Source: Neocallimastix lanati (nom. inval.)
Taxonomy: Eukaryota > Neocallimastigomycota > Neocallimastigomycetes > Neocallimastigales > Neocallimastigaceae
Length of the DNA stretch: 64,000 nucleotides
Direction: 5' to 3'
NCBI GenBank assembly: GCA_016946835.1
Contig: JACVTC010000273.1
Coordinates: 1 to 64,000, forward strand
Part shown: piece after piece, positions 30,050 to 40,200 of the stretch
Layout: every line of letters starts with the position of its first letter
Numbering within the stretch: the stretch's first letter is position 1
Made by a program: the position numbers and the translations under genes
The notes under the pieces: generated by a model
The model's database searches: none
What the model was told of the DNA's origin: nothing
Seen by the model: the letters and a program-made list of their open reading frames with translations, nothing else

Positions 30050-30535
30050 TTTTAATGAAAATGTTATTGAAGTTTAGTTAATAATATTTAAAAAAAAACA
30101 AAAATTTATTTTGTTAATATAATATTTTAAATTTTTTCATTTTAATTTTTTTTCTTTTTTTTTATTTAAAAAAATACCGATTTTAGTTAATTTTCTTTAA
30201 GTCTTTATGAATTTTTAAGTAAGGAAAAGAATCCTTCTTTAAAAATATAAAATTAAATAATAATAAATAATATTAAATATATGATAAATTGTATGAAATA
30301 CAATAAAAAATAAAAAATAAAAAATTAAAAATTAAAAAAAAAATTATTATTAATATTAATAAATATAAAATGAATTTATGATACATGAAACAATAAATAA
30401 AATTAATTAAATATATTATATATATATTTTAATATTAATATATAAATTACTATATTATTAAAAAAAATATATATATAATTAATAACAATAAATAAAATTT
30501 ATTTAAATATATTTAAATTATTATAAAACTAAATC
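30050..30535. other. Intergenic between divergent genes, no gene seen
   Basis: An AT-rich spacer between the ankyrin gene (minus) and the 211-aa gene (plus). It should hold both promoters. Nothing else is visible. Confidence 0.5.
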
Positions 30536-31171
30536 ATGTTTCCTAAAGAAAAAATTAACAGACTTTATAAAAATCCCAATACAAGATTATTTTATAAAGA
30601 ATATAACAATAAATGTAATCCAAATAAATTATTAAACATTGCTAGAAAAGGAATTGAATTATATGAACCGTTAAATTCATATAAATTTAATCATTCAAAT
30701 ATAATAGATATTAGTAACACAGCAAAACAAACATTTATGATAACTACTTTAAATCAATATCGTAGATTTAATCGAAATATTAAATATTTAAATAATATTA
30801 ATGGAAATGATACTTATTTTCTAAATATAAAGTATAATAGGTTTATAACAAAATATTCCATTAATGACAATGTACTTATGACTAAATATATAACAAGTTT
30901 TCATTCATATTTTATTTGTTTTATATTTATAAAAGCAATAATTTATAATTATATTGATAATAATTGCTATGTATTTTTTAAATTATTAAATACCACTTCT
31001 AATTGTTTTGTAAAATTTATAAATTTTTATGATTATTTTTATTTTAATAAAAAATTATTAATGCATTATAATTCCAAAAATTGTTCTATCTATTGTCAAT
31101 TTTTGAATGAATTTTTTGATAAAAATATACTTCATTGTATTAATAAAAATTTTATAATAAGTCTTTTATAA
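30536..31171 (+). CDS. Hypothetical 211-aa protein
   Basis: I do not recognise it. It is rich in Asn, Ile, Phe, Tyr and Lys, with a basic N-terminus (MFPKEKINRLYKNPN) and a hydrophobic aromatic middle (YFICFIFIKAIIYNYI) that could be a membrane segment or a buried helix. There is no signal peptide. It is followed after 51 bases by another orphan gene on the same strand, so the two may be co-expressed. The regular start context and length argue for a real gene, but composition alone cannot exclude a chance open frame in AT-rich DNA. Confidence 0.5.
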   Translation: MFPKEKINRLYKNPNTRLFYKEYNNKCNPNKLLNIARKGIELYEPLNSYKFNHSNIIDISNTAKQTFMITTLNQYRRFNRNIKYLNNINGNDTYFLNIKYNRFITKYSINDNVLMTKYITSFHSYFICFIFIKAIIYNYIDNNCYVFFKLLNTTSNCFVKFINFYDYFYFNKKLLMHYNSKNCSIYCQFLNEFFDKNILHCINKNFIISLL

Positions 31172-31222
31172 ATTGATTATTATTTTATTTTTTTTTTTGA
31201 TTATAAAATTTATTATATAAAA

Positions 31223-31756
31223 ATGTCACAAATAGAAAAAATGTATTATATAAAAGAAGAATTACACACCGAAATTATAGAGTATCGATGTCAATTTTAT
31301 CCAATTATAAAAAGTATTATATTTAATTTTAGGATGGTTAATGATTGTAATCCTTTGAGTAAAGTTGTATATGATATAGTTAAAAGCGAATATATTATTA
31401 ATAAAATATTTGATAATCCAAATTATATTTTTATTATAATTTATAAATTAAATATTAGACGTTATTTTGATATGTACATTTTATATTTAATATATTTAAT
31501 AGCATTTTCAATTAAGAATAAAAATATAAATATTTCTTTATTAAATATGTTAGTAATAGCTCTAAGTTATAATCCTAATGCTTTTCGTAATGCGTACTTT
31601 AAAATAATTAATAATAGAATAAAACTTATAGGAGAATGTAGACATTATTACGCTTACAATGATCTTTTCGAAAAATTTATTAATCGTAATATCATTAATA
31701 ATAAAATTTTAAAAAATGTAATTATATACGATAGGTGTAATGTATTATTAGAATAA
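31223..31756 (+). CDS. Hypothetical 177-aa protein
   Basis: I do not recognise it. It is Ile-, Asn- and Tyr-rich with a hydrophobic central stretch (YFDMYILYLIYLIAFSI) that may cross a membrane. The N-terminus is charged and not a signal peptide. Several cysteines are scattered without a pattern. It forms a same-strand pair with the 211-aa gene just upstream and precedes the 2418-aa secreted protein gene. Confidence 0.5.
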   Translation: MSQIEKMYYIKEELHTEIIEYRCQFYPIIKSIIFNFRMVNDCNPLSKVVYDIVKSEYIINKIFDNPNYIFIIIYKLNIRRYFDMYILYLIYLIAFSIKNKNINISLLNMLVIALSYNPNAFRNAYFKIINNRIKLIGECRHYYAYNDLFEKFINRNIINNKILKNVIIYDRCNVLLE

Positions 31757-32068
31757 CAATATGGTATATTTTTTAAAAGTTTTATAATATTTATAATGTT
31801 ATATAATAGCTTAAAATAAGGTAATATTTAAAATTTTAAAAAAAGTTTTATATGAAATAACAATAGTAATACTAATAATAATAACAATAATAACAATAGT
31901 GACAATAGACAATAATTATTTTGTTATTTGAAATTAATTATGTAAGTATAAAATAATATAGATTTCGTCCAATTATTACATAATATTTCATACATTTTAA
32001 TAATTTAATTAAAATGAATTATAAATTGATTTTATTTAATTTTATATTTTTATAAATTTATCATAATA
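31757..32068. other. Intergenic, no gene seen
   Basis: An AT-rich spacer upstream of the 2418-aa gene. It contains an AAT/AAC-type simple repeat near 31860-31915. No promoter motif is clear. Confidence 0.5.
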
Positions 32069-35000
32069 ATGATATTAATAGGTTTTATTTTATTAGGATT
32101 ATTAGTATTAAAAGTTTATTCTTCTCCACATAACCACAATGCAGAACAATTGGGTAATTTATTTATAGCTATAACTGATAATAAAGGAAATTTATTAACT
32201 GAAAATGATAAAGAAGTTACGTTTAATTTGGATTCAAATAAAAATATTATCGGTAGTAATCTTTTAGTTATTGGTAAAGATAATAATGGTAATGATATAA
32301 CTATTATGGATGTTATTCCTACTTTAAGTGTGCATTATATAACTGAAATAATAAGATATAATTCACGTAAACCTAATCATAATCCAAGTGCAGATGAAAT
32401 ACGTGACACGTTAAAAATTGAATTTAAAGATTTGTATGATTTATCTGTAAGAGTATTCGAAGGTAAAATTTTAAGCAACGATGATATTATAAATAATGAA
32501 ATAGAGAATAAAAAGATATCCGAGGTAAAAAAAGCTAAAAAGTATATTGAAAGTAAAACTACTTCAAACAATGAATTGATGTCTTTAATTATAGATAATA
32601 TAAGAAAAATTTTGAATGATAATGCTAATGATGATGTAACATTTATAAGAAATTATTTAAATAACGATTTCGATAATGATGATAACTTATTAAAAAAGTT
32701 AGAAGAAATATTAAAAGTATCTGATATAACTAATAATGATAATTCCAGCAATAATAAAAATGATTATGACCCTAACATTTATAAAGTTGATAAAGAATAT
32801 TTTGAGGGAATAAAAAGTATATTGGTAGAGTATAGAAATTTGAAAAAATTAATTAAAAAATTATCAAACCTAACATCAGAATTATCAAAAAGTGATACTA
32901 GTCAAGATAAGATTGAAAAGGCTTATAAAGTTGTATATGAAGATATAAATAAATTATTAAATAATTATGATAACAACAGTAAAATTGGTAAAAATTTAAG
33001 AGATTATTTAAGCAATAATTCAAAAACTTTTAATTACGATGATTATTTTTTCAAAGATGATGAATATGACCTGAGTAATGCAAAACAAAAAAATAGGAAT
33101 AATAAAAACTTATTAAATTTAAAAGAAACTTTATTACGTTATAAAATTAATAAACAAATAAACTTATACAAACTTATAAAAGGAGAAAATGACGTAATTC
33201 AAAGTAATATAAATTTTAATAAGGATAAACTTAGTAATGAAGAATATAATGATATGAGAGCAACCCTAACTGAAATAGAAGGTAAATTCAGTTCGAAAGC
33301 AAATACAGGTGTTACAACAGATGAAATATCAACAAATAATATTAAAGATTATTATAATATAGATGATAATGATTTAATAAAAAAAATAGATAATAAGTTT
33401 AAACCTAATAAAATTGAAATAGAAACATTAGATAAAATAAATAAGGATATAAAGGAAGACGTATTAAAAAATAAAAATATTGTTGCTAAAGTTATTGAAT
33501 CTAACAGTATTTTTAAAGAAATATATAGAAAAGACTCATCAGGTAATATTAATGATCAAGATTATAATGATTTAGTTAGTGGAAAGTATAAAGTAATTAC
33601 TGATAATAGAAAAATACAAAATTATAATGGATATAACCCTAATGTTGATAAGAATGATATAAAATTTACATCTTTTTATAATACAATCAAATATTTTATA
33701 GCCCAGTATAAAATTCATAAATCCAGTTTTCCTAGTAAGGTGTCTAATATTAATAATGTAAATATATTATTAAATAATAATATTCGTTATAATTCTCACG
33801 ATTTTACTAATATACAAACTTATTTAAATGGTAATGAATACAGAAATGCTATTGATGTTCATTATATTAATATAATGCTTAAAATAGCAAAAGAATTTGA
33901 TAACAATCAATCAATAAAAATTGAGGATTTCAAATCATTAGATATTGTAGAAACTGATTCTGGTATTTATCATATTGTTGGAGTAAATAACAATAATCAA
34001 GTTTGTGAACTTTTTAGATTTAAAAATGATCCTAATACTAATGATTTCGTTACAATTAATTTAGGGAATCTTAAATATGTTGATAGTAATAAAGTTATTG
34101 AAAAATCGTATAATAAGAATACTAGTCGGTCAAATTTACGTGTTCAACCTGGTTTAGCATTATTAGCTAAAGCCGGTTCTTCTGTAGTTAGAACTGACAA
34201 TACTAATACTGTAAAAATATATGAGCCGAAAGATTATGTAGTACCAGCAACCAGTACTGATGCTGATATAAAATTTTATAAATATGATAGGTTTAATAAA
34301 AAAATTATAGGTGATATAAATATTTGCCAAGATAAAGTCACTTCAAATATTATTGGCACACAAATGATAGAGCATTCGGAACAAGATTCTATAAATAATT
34401 ATCTTGCAGTAATATCTAGTTATTATGATGATACAAGTTTTCCTTCTTTTGGAAAATATATTAATAACGCATATCAAAAAAGAAAAGCAAAGATAAGTAA
34501 TGGAAATACAAACTTAGATAATGTTATGATTAATAATGCTATGGAATTAACTCGAATTGAATATATTCAACCGCTTAATCATAAAGGGGAATTTGAAGGC
34601 TATATAAATGAAATGAATCATTCACAGGAATATAAGAATATGTTTCAATTTAATACTAATTCATTTGATAAACTTTCATGTACTAACACTATAACTCCTA
34701 TAAGAAAAAGAGCAACAGATAGTTGTTCCATAGGTAGGCCATCTATAGTAATGAATGAAAATGCAAATGCAAATATTAAAGATATTTTATCAAGTTTATC
34801 AAAAGGGTCAGAAGAAGCTAAAAAATTATTTTCAGATTATCAAGAACAATTTATTAGTAGTAATATCAATATTGAAAAACTTTGGAATAAACTTATTGAG
34901 ATATATGAAAATAATATTGATAATATTGATATCAATGACAAAAGAAATATATTATTATTATTACAAAATACTATAAATATATATGTTAACGAATTATCGA

Positions 35001-38000
35001 CTAATGATATTTATACTGAAGAAAGATATATATCTAAAAATTTTATTGAAAAATTAAAATCGAAGTTTAATTATCATTATTCAAAATATAAAAAAGAAAA
35101 ATTAACTAATAAAAGTAATAATAATAATAATAATGAAGATGATGATGATAATTATGAAATCTATAAAGCTGATTATTTTGAAAATGCAAATTCAATTTAT
35201 TATAAAGAAGAATTAATTGATATGATTAATGAATTATATACTATTACAAATTATAATAATGAAGATATTAATATTGGTTTATTAATAGAAATTAATGATG
35301 AAATGTATAATAAAAATTCTGAAGATATATCTAAAGATATTGAAGAATTATGTAATAAAATTGAAAATTTGGAAATTAATAGTAATGAAAAAGAAAAGTA
35401 TAAAAATAAACTGTTAAAAATATATAAAAAATTAAATGAAATTAATAATATAAACGCAATAAATAAATTTTTAGAAGGAGAAGATAACAATAATTCTGAA
35501 ATAGTTGATCTATTAGCAACAACATTAGCAGATAAATTAAAGGAAGAATTTCCAGATGATCATGAAATTCAAAGTTTATATCCTATTGAAAATTATTATA
35601 TTAGTTCTTCAAATAATATAAATTTAGATCACATAAAAAATTTATATGGGGATAATTACATTGACTTTATTACTACCGATACTAATTCTAAATATTATAT
35701 AAAATATTTTATGGATTACTTAAAAGGTAAAATCTTTTTTAAGGAAAGTGAATCATTAGATGAAAAAATCTTTAATGATATTAAACTATTAGAAGCAAGG
35801 ATCAATAGTAAAATTAAACAAATTAATCAATATGAGTCATCGGATGATCATTTTGATGAAATGGAACACTTTACCAAATTGCTGAGCGAATACAATGAAT
35901 TAGTTTCATTTGCGATTTCTGATAATAAGATATCTATTTCAAAAGATAATAGTAATACAATCCAACATATTGATTTAGATAAAGAAACTCTTAGTAAAAT
36001 AAATTATATATGTACGGAAATGTTGATTAAAGGTATTAATGAAATTATTAAAGAAAATCCTGATAAATTTAATATTGAGCCAGGAAAAAACTTGGAAAAC
36101 TATATTAGTACAAGAAGTGATAAATCAGTTAAGCATGTCTTTGGTAATAAAGAAATATTTGAACCCACTTTAGAAGATTTAAATAAAATATTGAAAAATC
36201 CGAAAACAACCAAAGCTGAAGCTCTATCTGAGATTTTAAGTTATACATCTAATGGTGACGAGAGTAATAGTTTATCCGATTTAAAATCTAGTTATCAAAT
36301 TAAATATCGTTTAATTCAATCTCAAAGTCCTTTGAGCATGAATCCCAATGATATTGATGAAATAAATGCGGTCACTTACTATTTCGATGATATCAATGAA
36401 AATTGGGGAGATATTGAAAATTATCAAAAATATGCATCCAGAACATTTATAAAGTTTCTCACTACAGCTTCCAAATATGACGAAAATATTGATATTGAAA
36501 ATATTAAATATGAGGACGATGGTTCTATTGATATATCATCGGTTTATAAAAAAGGAAATATTCAAACGTTCAGTGATTTATTTTCTACAATGGGAAAATA
36601 TATTGATAACGCAGATAAGGAAAAAAAGATTTCTGAAAAAGATAAAGAAAATATAAATCATGCTATGGAAAGACTAAGAAAACATATAGAAGGTTGTATA
36701 TACAAATTATCACAATCATCAGATAGAGAAAACCCAGAAACGTTTAATAATGCTATTCAGTATATAGATAATATTGTTGATAGTGCAAAGCCATTAATTA
36801 ATGTTTCAACTCGACTGTACGAAGAATCTAAAATAGAATCTAGTTTTTCTGATAGTATTCATAAAATTGAACAAATTAAAAAAACCCATGAAATTTATAA
36901 AAATAAAAATAATCTGTCGAATGGATATGTGGAAGATTTATATTCTAGTATTGACATGGAGGAAAAAATATTAAGTGTATTAAAAATACTTAAAAAATAC
37001 GATCCAAAAACAATCATAGTAAATGACAATGAAAATAGTATCAAGAATCCGGGAAATCTATGTAGAAATAGTAAAACGTTAATGAGTGTATTAGAGAAAG
37101 CGCTACAATGCTATACCAATAATATAGAAGAAATTAAGAAATCTAGTTCGGATAGCAAAGAGTGTATAGATAATTTGTTTTATGGAATTAATAAAATTAA
37201 ATATATGTATAGCTTATCAAATTATATTGATCATGATAGCAATATGATTATTAATGAAGATAAAATAGATGAAATGGAAATAATTTATAGTGATTTTGTT
37301 AGAATTCATAATGAAAATCATGACGAAAAATTAATAGAAAACATTCGTGATGATCCAAGATCGGTAGATATTCAATCCATAGCTGAAGTTGGTTCTAGGT
37401 ATGTAGAAGACAAATTAATTAATATATACAATGAATTATTTGAATTTTTAAATGATGGAAATTACGAAAATGAGAATATGGGTATAATATTTGAAATGAA
37501 AACGGATGAAAATAATAAAGTAATAAAGGATCTAGGAGATGAAAGGTCATTGGAATTAGAATATATTGAAGGAGAATTAGGACAATTTAAATTAGATGAG
37601 GATGATAAAGAAGAAACAAAGAAGAATTTATTAAAGATATATAGAAATATTCAAGATATAGAAGGTATATTTGATAAAGCTAATAAAGATAAAACCAAAG
37701 ATTTCTTCAATAATTCAGAAGCAATATATAAGTTAAGTAATATGGTTTATGATTTCTTAGTTAGTAATTATGCCGAAGATAAAGATATACAAGGTTTGAG
37801 AGAAAATTATATATCCAGTATTAATGGAAAGGATAAAAAAGATATCGTATCAAATAATGTATTGAATATAGATTCTTTAGTTAGTAAAATAAGTAGAGAA
37901 AGTATATTACACAATCCAGAATTAAAATTCCATGTTAAAAATTATTTTGATTATCTGAAGAATGAATTAGCTACTGGCGAAGGAGATAATTATGAATCGG

Positions 38001-39325
38001 TTATCAAAGAGATAAAAGAAGTGAAAACTACGATTAATGATTATATAAAATATATTAATGAATATGAAGGTGAACCCAAGGATCTTTATGAAGATGCTGA
38101 TCATATAATCGAAGTCATTAATAATTATAATGAGTTAATTGAATATGGAATATCATTGGGCGTTGAGGAAATTGAAAATTTTGAAGTGATCGATACCAAT
38201 TGTGGCGATAAGTTTTCCAACCGAATCAATTATATACGTGTAAAGATATATAATGAAGTATTAGATGATATTGCTAGAAAAAATCCTAGAAAATTCAGAC
38301 TTGAAAGTGGTAAGAAACCATCCGATTATATCAAAGAAACCAATTCAGGAATAAAGTATAGTTTTGACGTTGGTGATACCGTCTACGAACCCAATTATCG
38401 TGATTTGAATAGCATTGTTAAAGATGCAATAGATTCAAAGTCAGATTTAACACTTACATTTGTTGATGCTTCAACGAATAGATATCAAATATTAAAATTG
38501 AAACATACACTTGGAATGCATTATAAATTAGAAATCAATGAGTCATCATATTACAGAGAAAGAGATGATGTTAATGCAATAAATAATGTATTAAAGCATG
38601 ACAAACTTTTGAGTCACTTTAAAAATAAATTTGTAAAACGTATCGAAACATTTAAACAAGCTTCCGTTAGAATGGATAAGCATCTTGCTAAACTATCTGG
38701 ATTAGATGAGAATGTGGAAAATTCATCTACAGAAAAAATTATTAACGAAGCTAAAAATGTTGCTTCAAGAACTAATAATAAAGAGCAAAAAGATGGAATT
38801 CTTCATGGAATAAAGCAAATTCTCAAATTTAATAGTAATCAAGTCGTAAGACTTTCAGGTAAAGTACCAAATGAAATAATTGACGTCATCTATAAAAATT
38901 CAATTTTTTTAAATAATGTGGGTAAAGAAGCCATACATCTTATTGAAATAAATGCTGATGATGATTTTATGACCAAACAAGAAAAAGCAATGGAAAGTTC
39001 TCTAAAATACAATAAAAAACTCAAAGCAACTGACGCTAGTTCTAGCCGTAATAATCATAATGTTAATATTCATAATACTTTTCCTCAGGAACATAATCGA
39101 ATTTTAAATAAGCCCATTCAATATACACCATCAATTAATCATGGTGGAAGTAGTAATGGTAGTTCTGGTACCCCTACTCATCCTCCTAGTTCTAGTACTA
39201 CCCATCATCCTGCTAATCCTCCTCATAATGGCGGTAAGCATCTTATAAAAAAGGATTACAATAATGAACATAATAAATTTATAAAATCAAATAATATAAA
39301 TGGTTATTTAAAATATTCATATTAA
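32069..39325 (+). CDS. Giant secreted protein, 2418 aa, with internal duplication
   Basis: This is the largest gene. It begins with a signal peptide (MILIGFILLGLLVLKVYSS) and has a basic RKR site near residue 880 that a Kex2-type protease could cut. Most of the chain is predicted helical, charged and rich in Asn, Lys, Asp and Glu. Two regions, about 1050-1380 and 1780-2120, are related copies: both hold a helical block, then NP(D/R)KF, then a GK block, then (F/Y)EP-x4-DLN. The tail has a Ser/Thr/Pro/His-rich stretch at about 2350-2390. I recognise no enzyme or capsid fold. An extracellular, surface or virion-associated structural role is a guess from size, signal peptide and neighbours. Confidence 0.8.
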   Translation: MILIGFILLGLLVLKVYSSPHNHNAEQLGNLFIAITDNKGNLLTENDKEVTFNLDSNKNIIGSNLLVIGKDNNGNDITIMDVIPTLSVHYITEIIRYNSRKPNHNPSADEIRDTLKIEFKDLYDLSVRVFEGKILSNDDIINNEIENKKISEVKKAKKYIESKTTSNNELMSLIIDNIRKILNDNANDDVTFIRNYLNNDFDNDDNLLKKLEEILKVSDITNNDNSSNNKNDYDPNIYKVDKEYFEGIKSILVEYRNLKKLIKKLSNLTSELSKSDTSQDKIEKAYKVVYEDINKLLNNYDNNSKIGKNLRDYLSNNSKTFNYDDYFFKDDEYDLSNAKQKNRNNKNLLNLKETLLRYKINKQINLYKLIKGENDVIQSNINFNKDKLSNEEYNDMRATLTEIEGKFSSKANTGVTTDEISTNNIKDYYNIDDNDLIKKIDNKFKPNKIEIETLDKINKDIKEDVLKNKNIVAKVIESNSIFKEIYRKDSSGNINDQDYNDLVSGKYKVITDNRKIQNYNGYNPNVDKNDIKFTSFYNTIKYFIAQYKIHKSSFPSKVSNINNVNILLNNNIRYNSHDFTNIQTYLNGNEYRNAIDVHYINIMLKIAKEFDNNQSIKIEDFKSLDIVETDSGIYHIVGVNNNNQVCELFRFKNDPNTNDFVTINLGNLKYVDSNKVIEKSYNKNTSRSNLRVQPGLALLAKAGSSVVRTDNTNTVKIYEPKDYVVPATSTDADIKFYKYDRFNKKIIGDINICQDKVTSNIIGTQMIEHSEQDSINNYLAVISSYYDDTSFPSFGKYINNAYQKRKAKISNGNTNLDNVMINNAMELTRIEYIQPLNHKGEFEGYINEMNHSQEYKNMFQFNTNSFDKLSCTNTITPIRKRATDSCSIGRPSIVMNENANANIKDILSSLSKGSEEAKKLFSDYQEQFISSNINIEKLWNKLIEIYENNIDNIDINDKRNILLLLQNTINIYVNELSTNDIYTEERYISKNFIEKLKSKFNYHYSKYKKEKLTNKSNNNNNNEDDDDNYEIYKADYFENANSIYYKEELIDMINELYTITNYNNEDINIGLLIEINDEMYNKNSEDISKDIEELCNKIENLEINSNEKEKYKNKLLKIYKKLNEINNINAINKFLEGEDNNNSEIVDLLATTLADKLKEEFPDDHEIQSLYPIENYYISSSNNINLDHIKNLYGDNYIDFITTDTNSKYYIKYFMDYLKGKIFFKESESLDEKIFNDIKLLEARINSKIKQINQYESSDDHFDEMEHFTKLLSEYNELVSFAISDNKISISKDNSNTIQHIDLDKETLSKINYICTEMLIKGINEIIKENPDKFNIEPGKNLENYISTRSDKSVKHVFGNKEIFEPTLEDLNKILKNPKTTKAEALSEILSYTSNGDESNSLSDLKSSYQIKYRLIQSQSPLSMNPNDIDEINAVTYYFDDINENWGDIENYQKYASRTFIKFLTTASKYDENIDIENIKYEDDGSIDISSVYKKGNIQTFSDLFSTMGKYIDNADKEKKISEKDKENINHAMERLRKHIEGCIYKLSQSSDRENPETFNNAIQYIDNIVDSAKPLINVSTRLYEESKIESSFSDSIHKIEQIKKTHEIYKNKNNLSNGYVEDLYSSIDMEEKILSVLKILKKYDPKTIIVNDNENSIKNPGNLCRNSKTLMSVLEKALQCYTNNIEEIKKSSSDSKECIDNLFYGINKIKYMYSLSNYIDHDSNMIINEDKIDEMEIIYSDFVRIHNENHDEKLIENIRDDPRSVDIQSIAEVGSRYVEDKLINIYNELFEFLNDGNYENENMGIIFEMKTDENNKVIKDLGDERSLELEYIEGELGQFKLDEDDKEETKKNLLKIYRNIQDIEGIFDKANKDKTKDFFNNSEAIYKLSNMVYDFLVSNYAEDKDIQGLRENYISSINGKDKKDIVSNNVLNIDSLVSKISRESILHNPELKFHVKNYFDYLKNELATGEGDNYESVIKEIKEVKTTINDYIKYINEYEGEPKDLYEDADHIIEVINNYNELIEYGISLGVEEIENFEVIDTNCGDKFSNRINYIRVKIYNEVLDDIARKNPRKFRLESGKKPSDYIKETNSGIKYSFDVGDTVYEPNYRDLNSIVKDAIDSKSDLTLTFVDASTNRYQILKLKHTLGMHYKLEINESSYYRERDDVNAINNVLKHDKLLSHFKNKFVKRIETFKQASVRMDKHLAKLSGLDENVENSSTEKIINEAKNVASRTNNKEQKDGILHGIKQILKFNSNQVVRLSGKVPNEIIDVIYKNSIFLNNVGKEAIHLIEINADDDFMTKQEKAMESSLKYNKKLKATDASSSRNNHNVNIHNTFPQEHNRILNKPIQYTPSINHGGSSNGSSGTPTHPPSSSTTHHPANPPHNGGKHLIKKDYNNEHNKFIKSNNINGYLKYSY

Positions 39326-40200
39326 ATATTATTATGGTATCATATTTAAATACTCATAACTAATATTTATATGCTATATTTATATAATATATATAAATCA
39401 TATATTTAAGTTAAAATTAATAATGATACAATGTACATTAATTATATAATATATGACTATATAAATTATTTGAAATGAAATAAAATTATACTATAAAATA
39501 ATTTATATATTCATAGAATATATATGATTTATATTTTTTAAAAGTTTTTTTCTTTTTTTCTTTTATTTTTTTTTTTTATTTAAAAAAAAAAAAGTAAAAA
39601 TTGTATAATAATTAATATTTGTATTATTTAATTTTTTTTTATTTTTTATTTTTATAAAACTATGAATAAAATTGAAATTAAATATTTTTTAAAATTTTAT
39701 ATTTAATATAAATATAATATGAATAATATGTAATGAATTTTTCTATTAATTTTGTTTTTTATTTTCTTTTTTTTTTTTTTTTTTTTACTATCAGTATTGT
39801 CTTTATTAATTTTTTTTTTTTAGTTTATTTTATAATAATTTTACAAAAATTATTATTATTATTATTATTTTTTTAGTGATATATATTTAATTAAAATTTT
39901 AATTCAATATATCAGAAAAATGTATTTATTTATATCTATTTAAAATTTTAAATCATACATATATATATATGATTATGTATTAATTTGATAGTTATTTTAA
40001 ATGAATTATATATACATATAAAATAAAAAGAAAATAAAAAATTAAAAAAAAAAAAAAAAAAAAATTAATATATAGAATACTATCTATATTTAAATTAAAA
40101 AATAAAAAAAAAAAAAAAATATAAATATTTTATAAAATGATTTAATAGTTTCTTAAATATCTTATTATAAACAAATTAATAAAAAAATATAAATATAATA
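39326..40200. other. Intergenic with AT inverted repeat
   Basis: A spacer between the two giant secreted-protein genes. It contains a perfect 14-bp all-AT inverted repeat and several long T and A runs. No gene is seen. Confidence 0.55.
39458..39509. repeat. 14-bp AT inverted repeat
   Basis: Arms at 39458-39471 and 39496-39509 (TATATAAATTATTT and its complement) with a 24-base loop, about 130 bases after the stop of the 2418-aa gene. It could form a 3'-end hairpin. In DNA this AT-rich, chance pairing is possible. Confidence 0.5.

Noticed and set aside
32069-39325. Capsid or toxin identity for the 2418-aa protein
   Set aside because: No jelly-roll pattern, enzymatic motif or known toxin domain was recognised. 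Size and secretion alone do not support either call.
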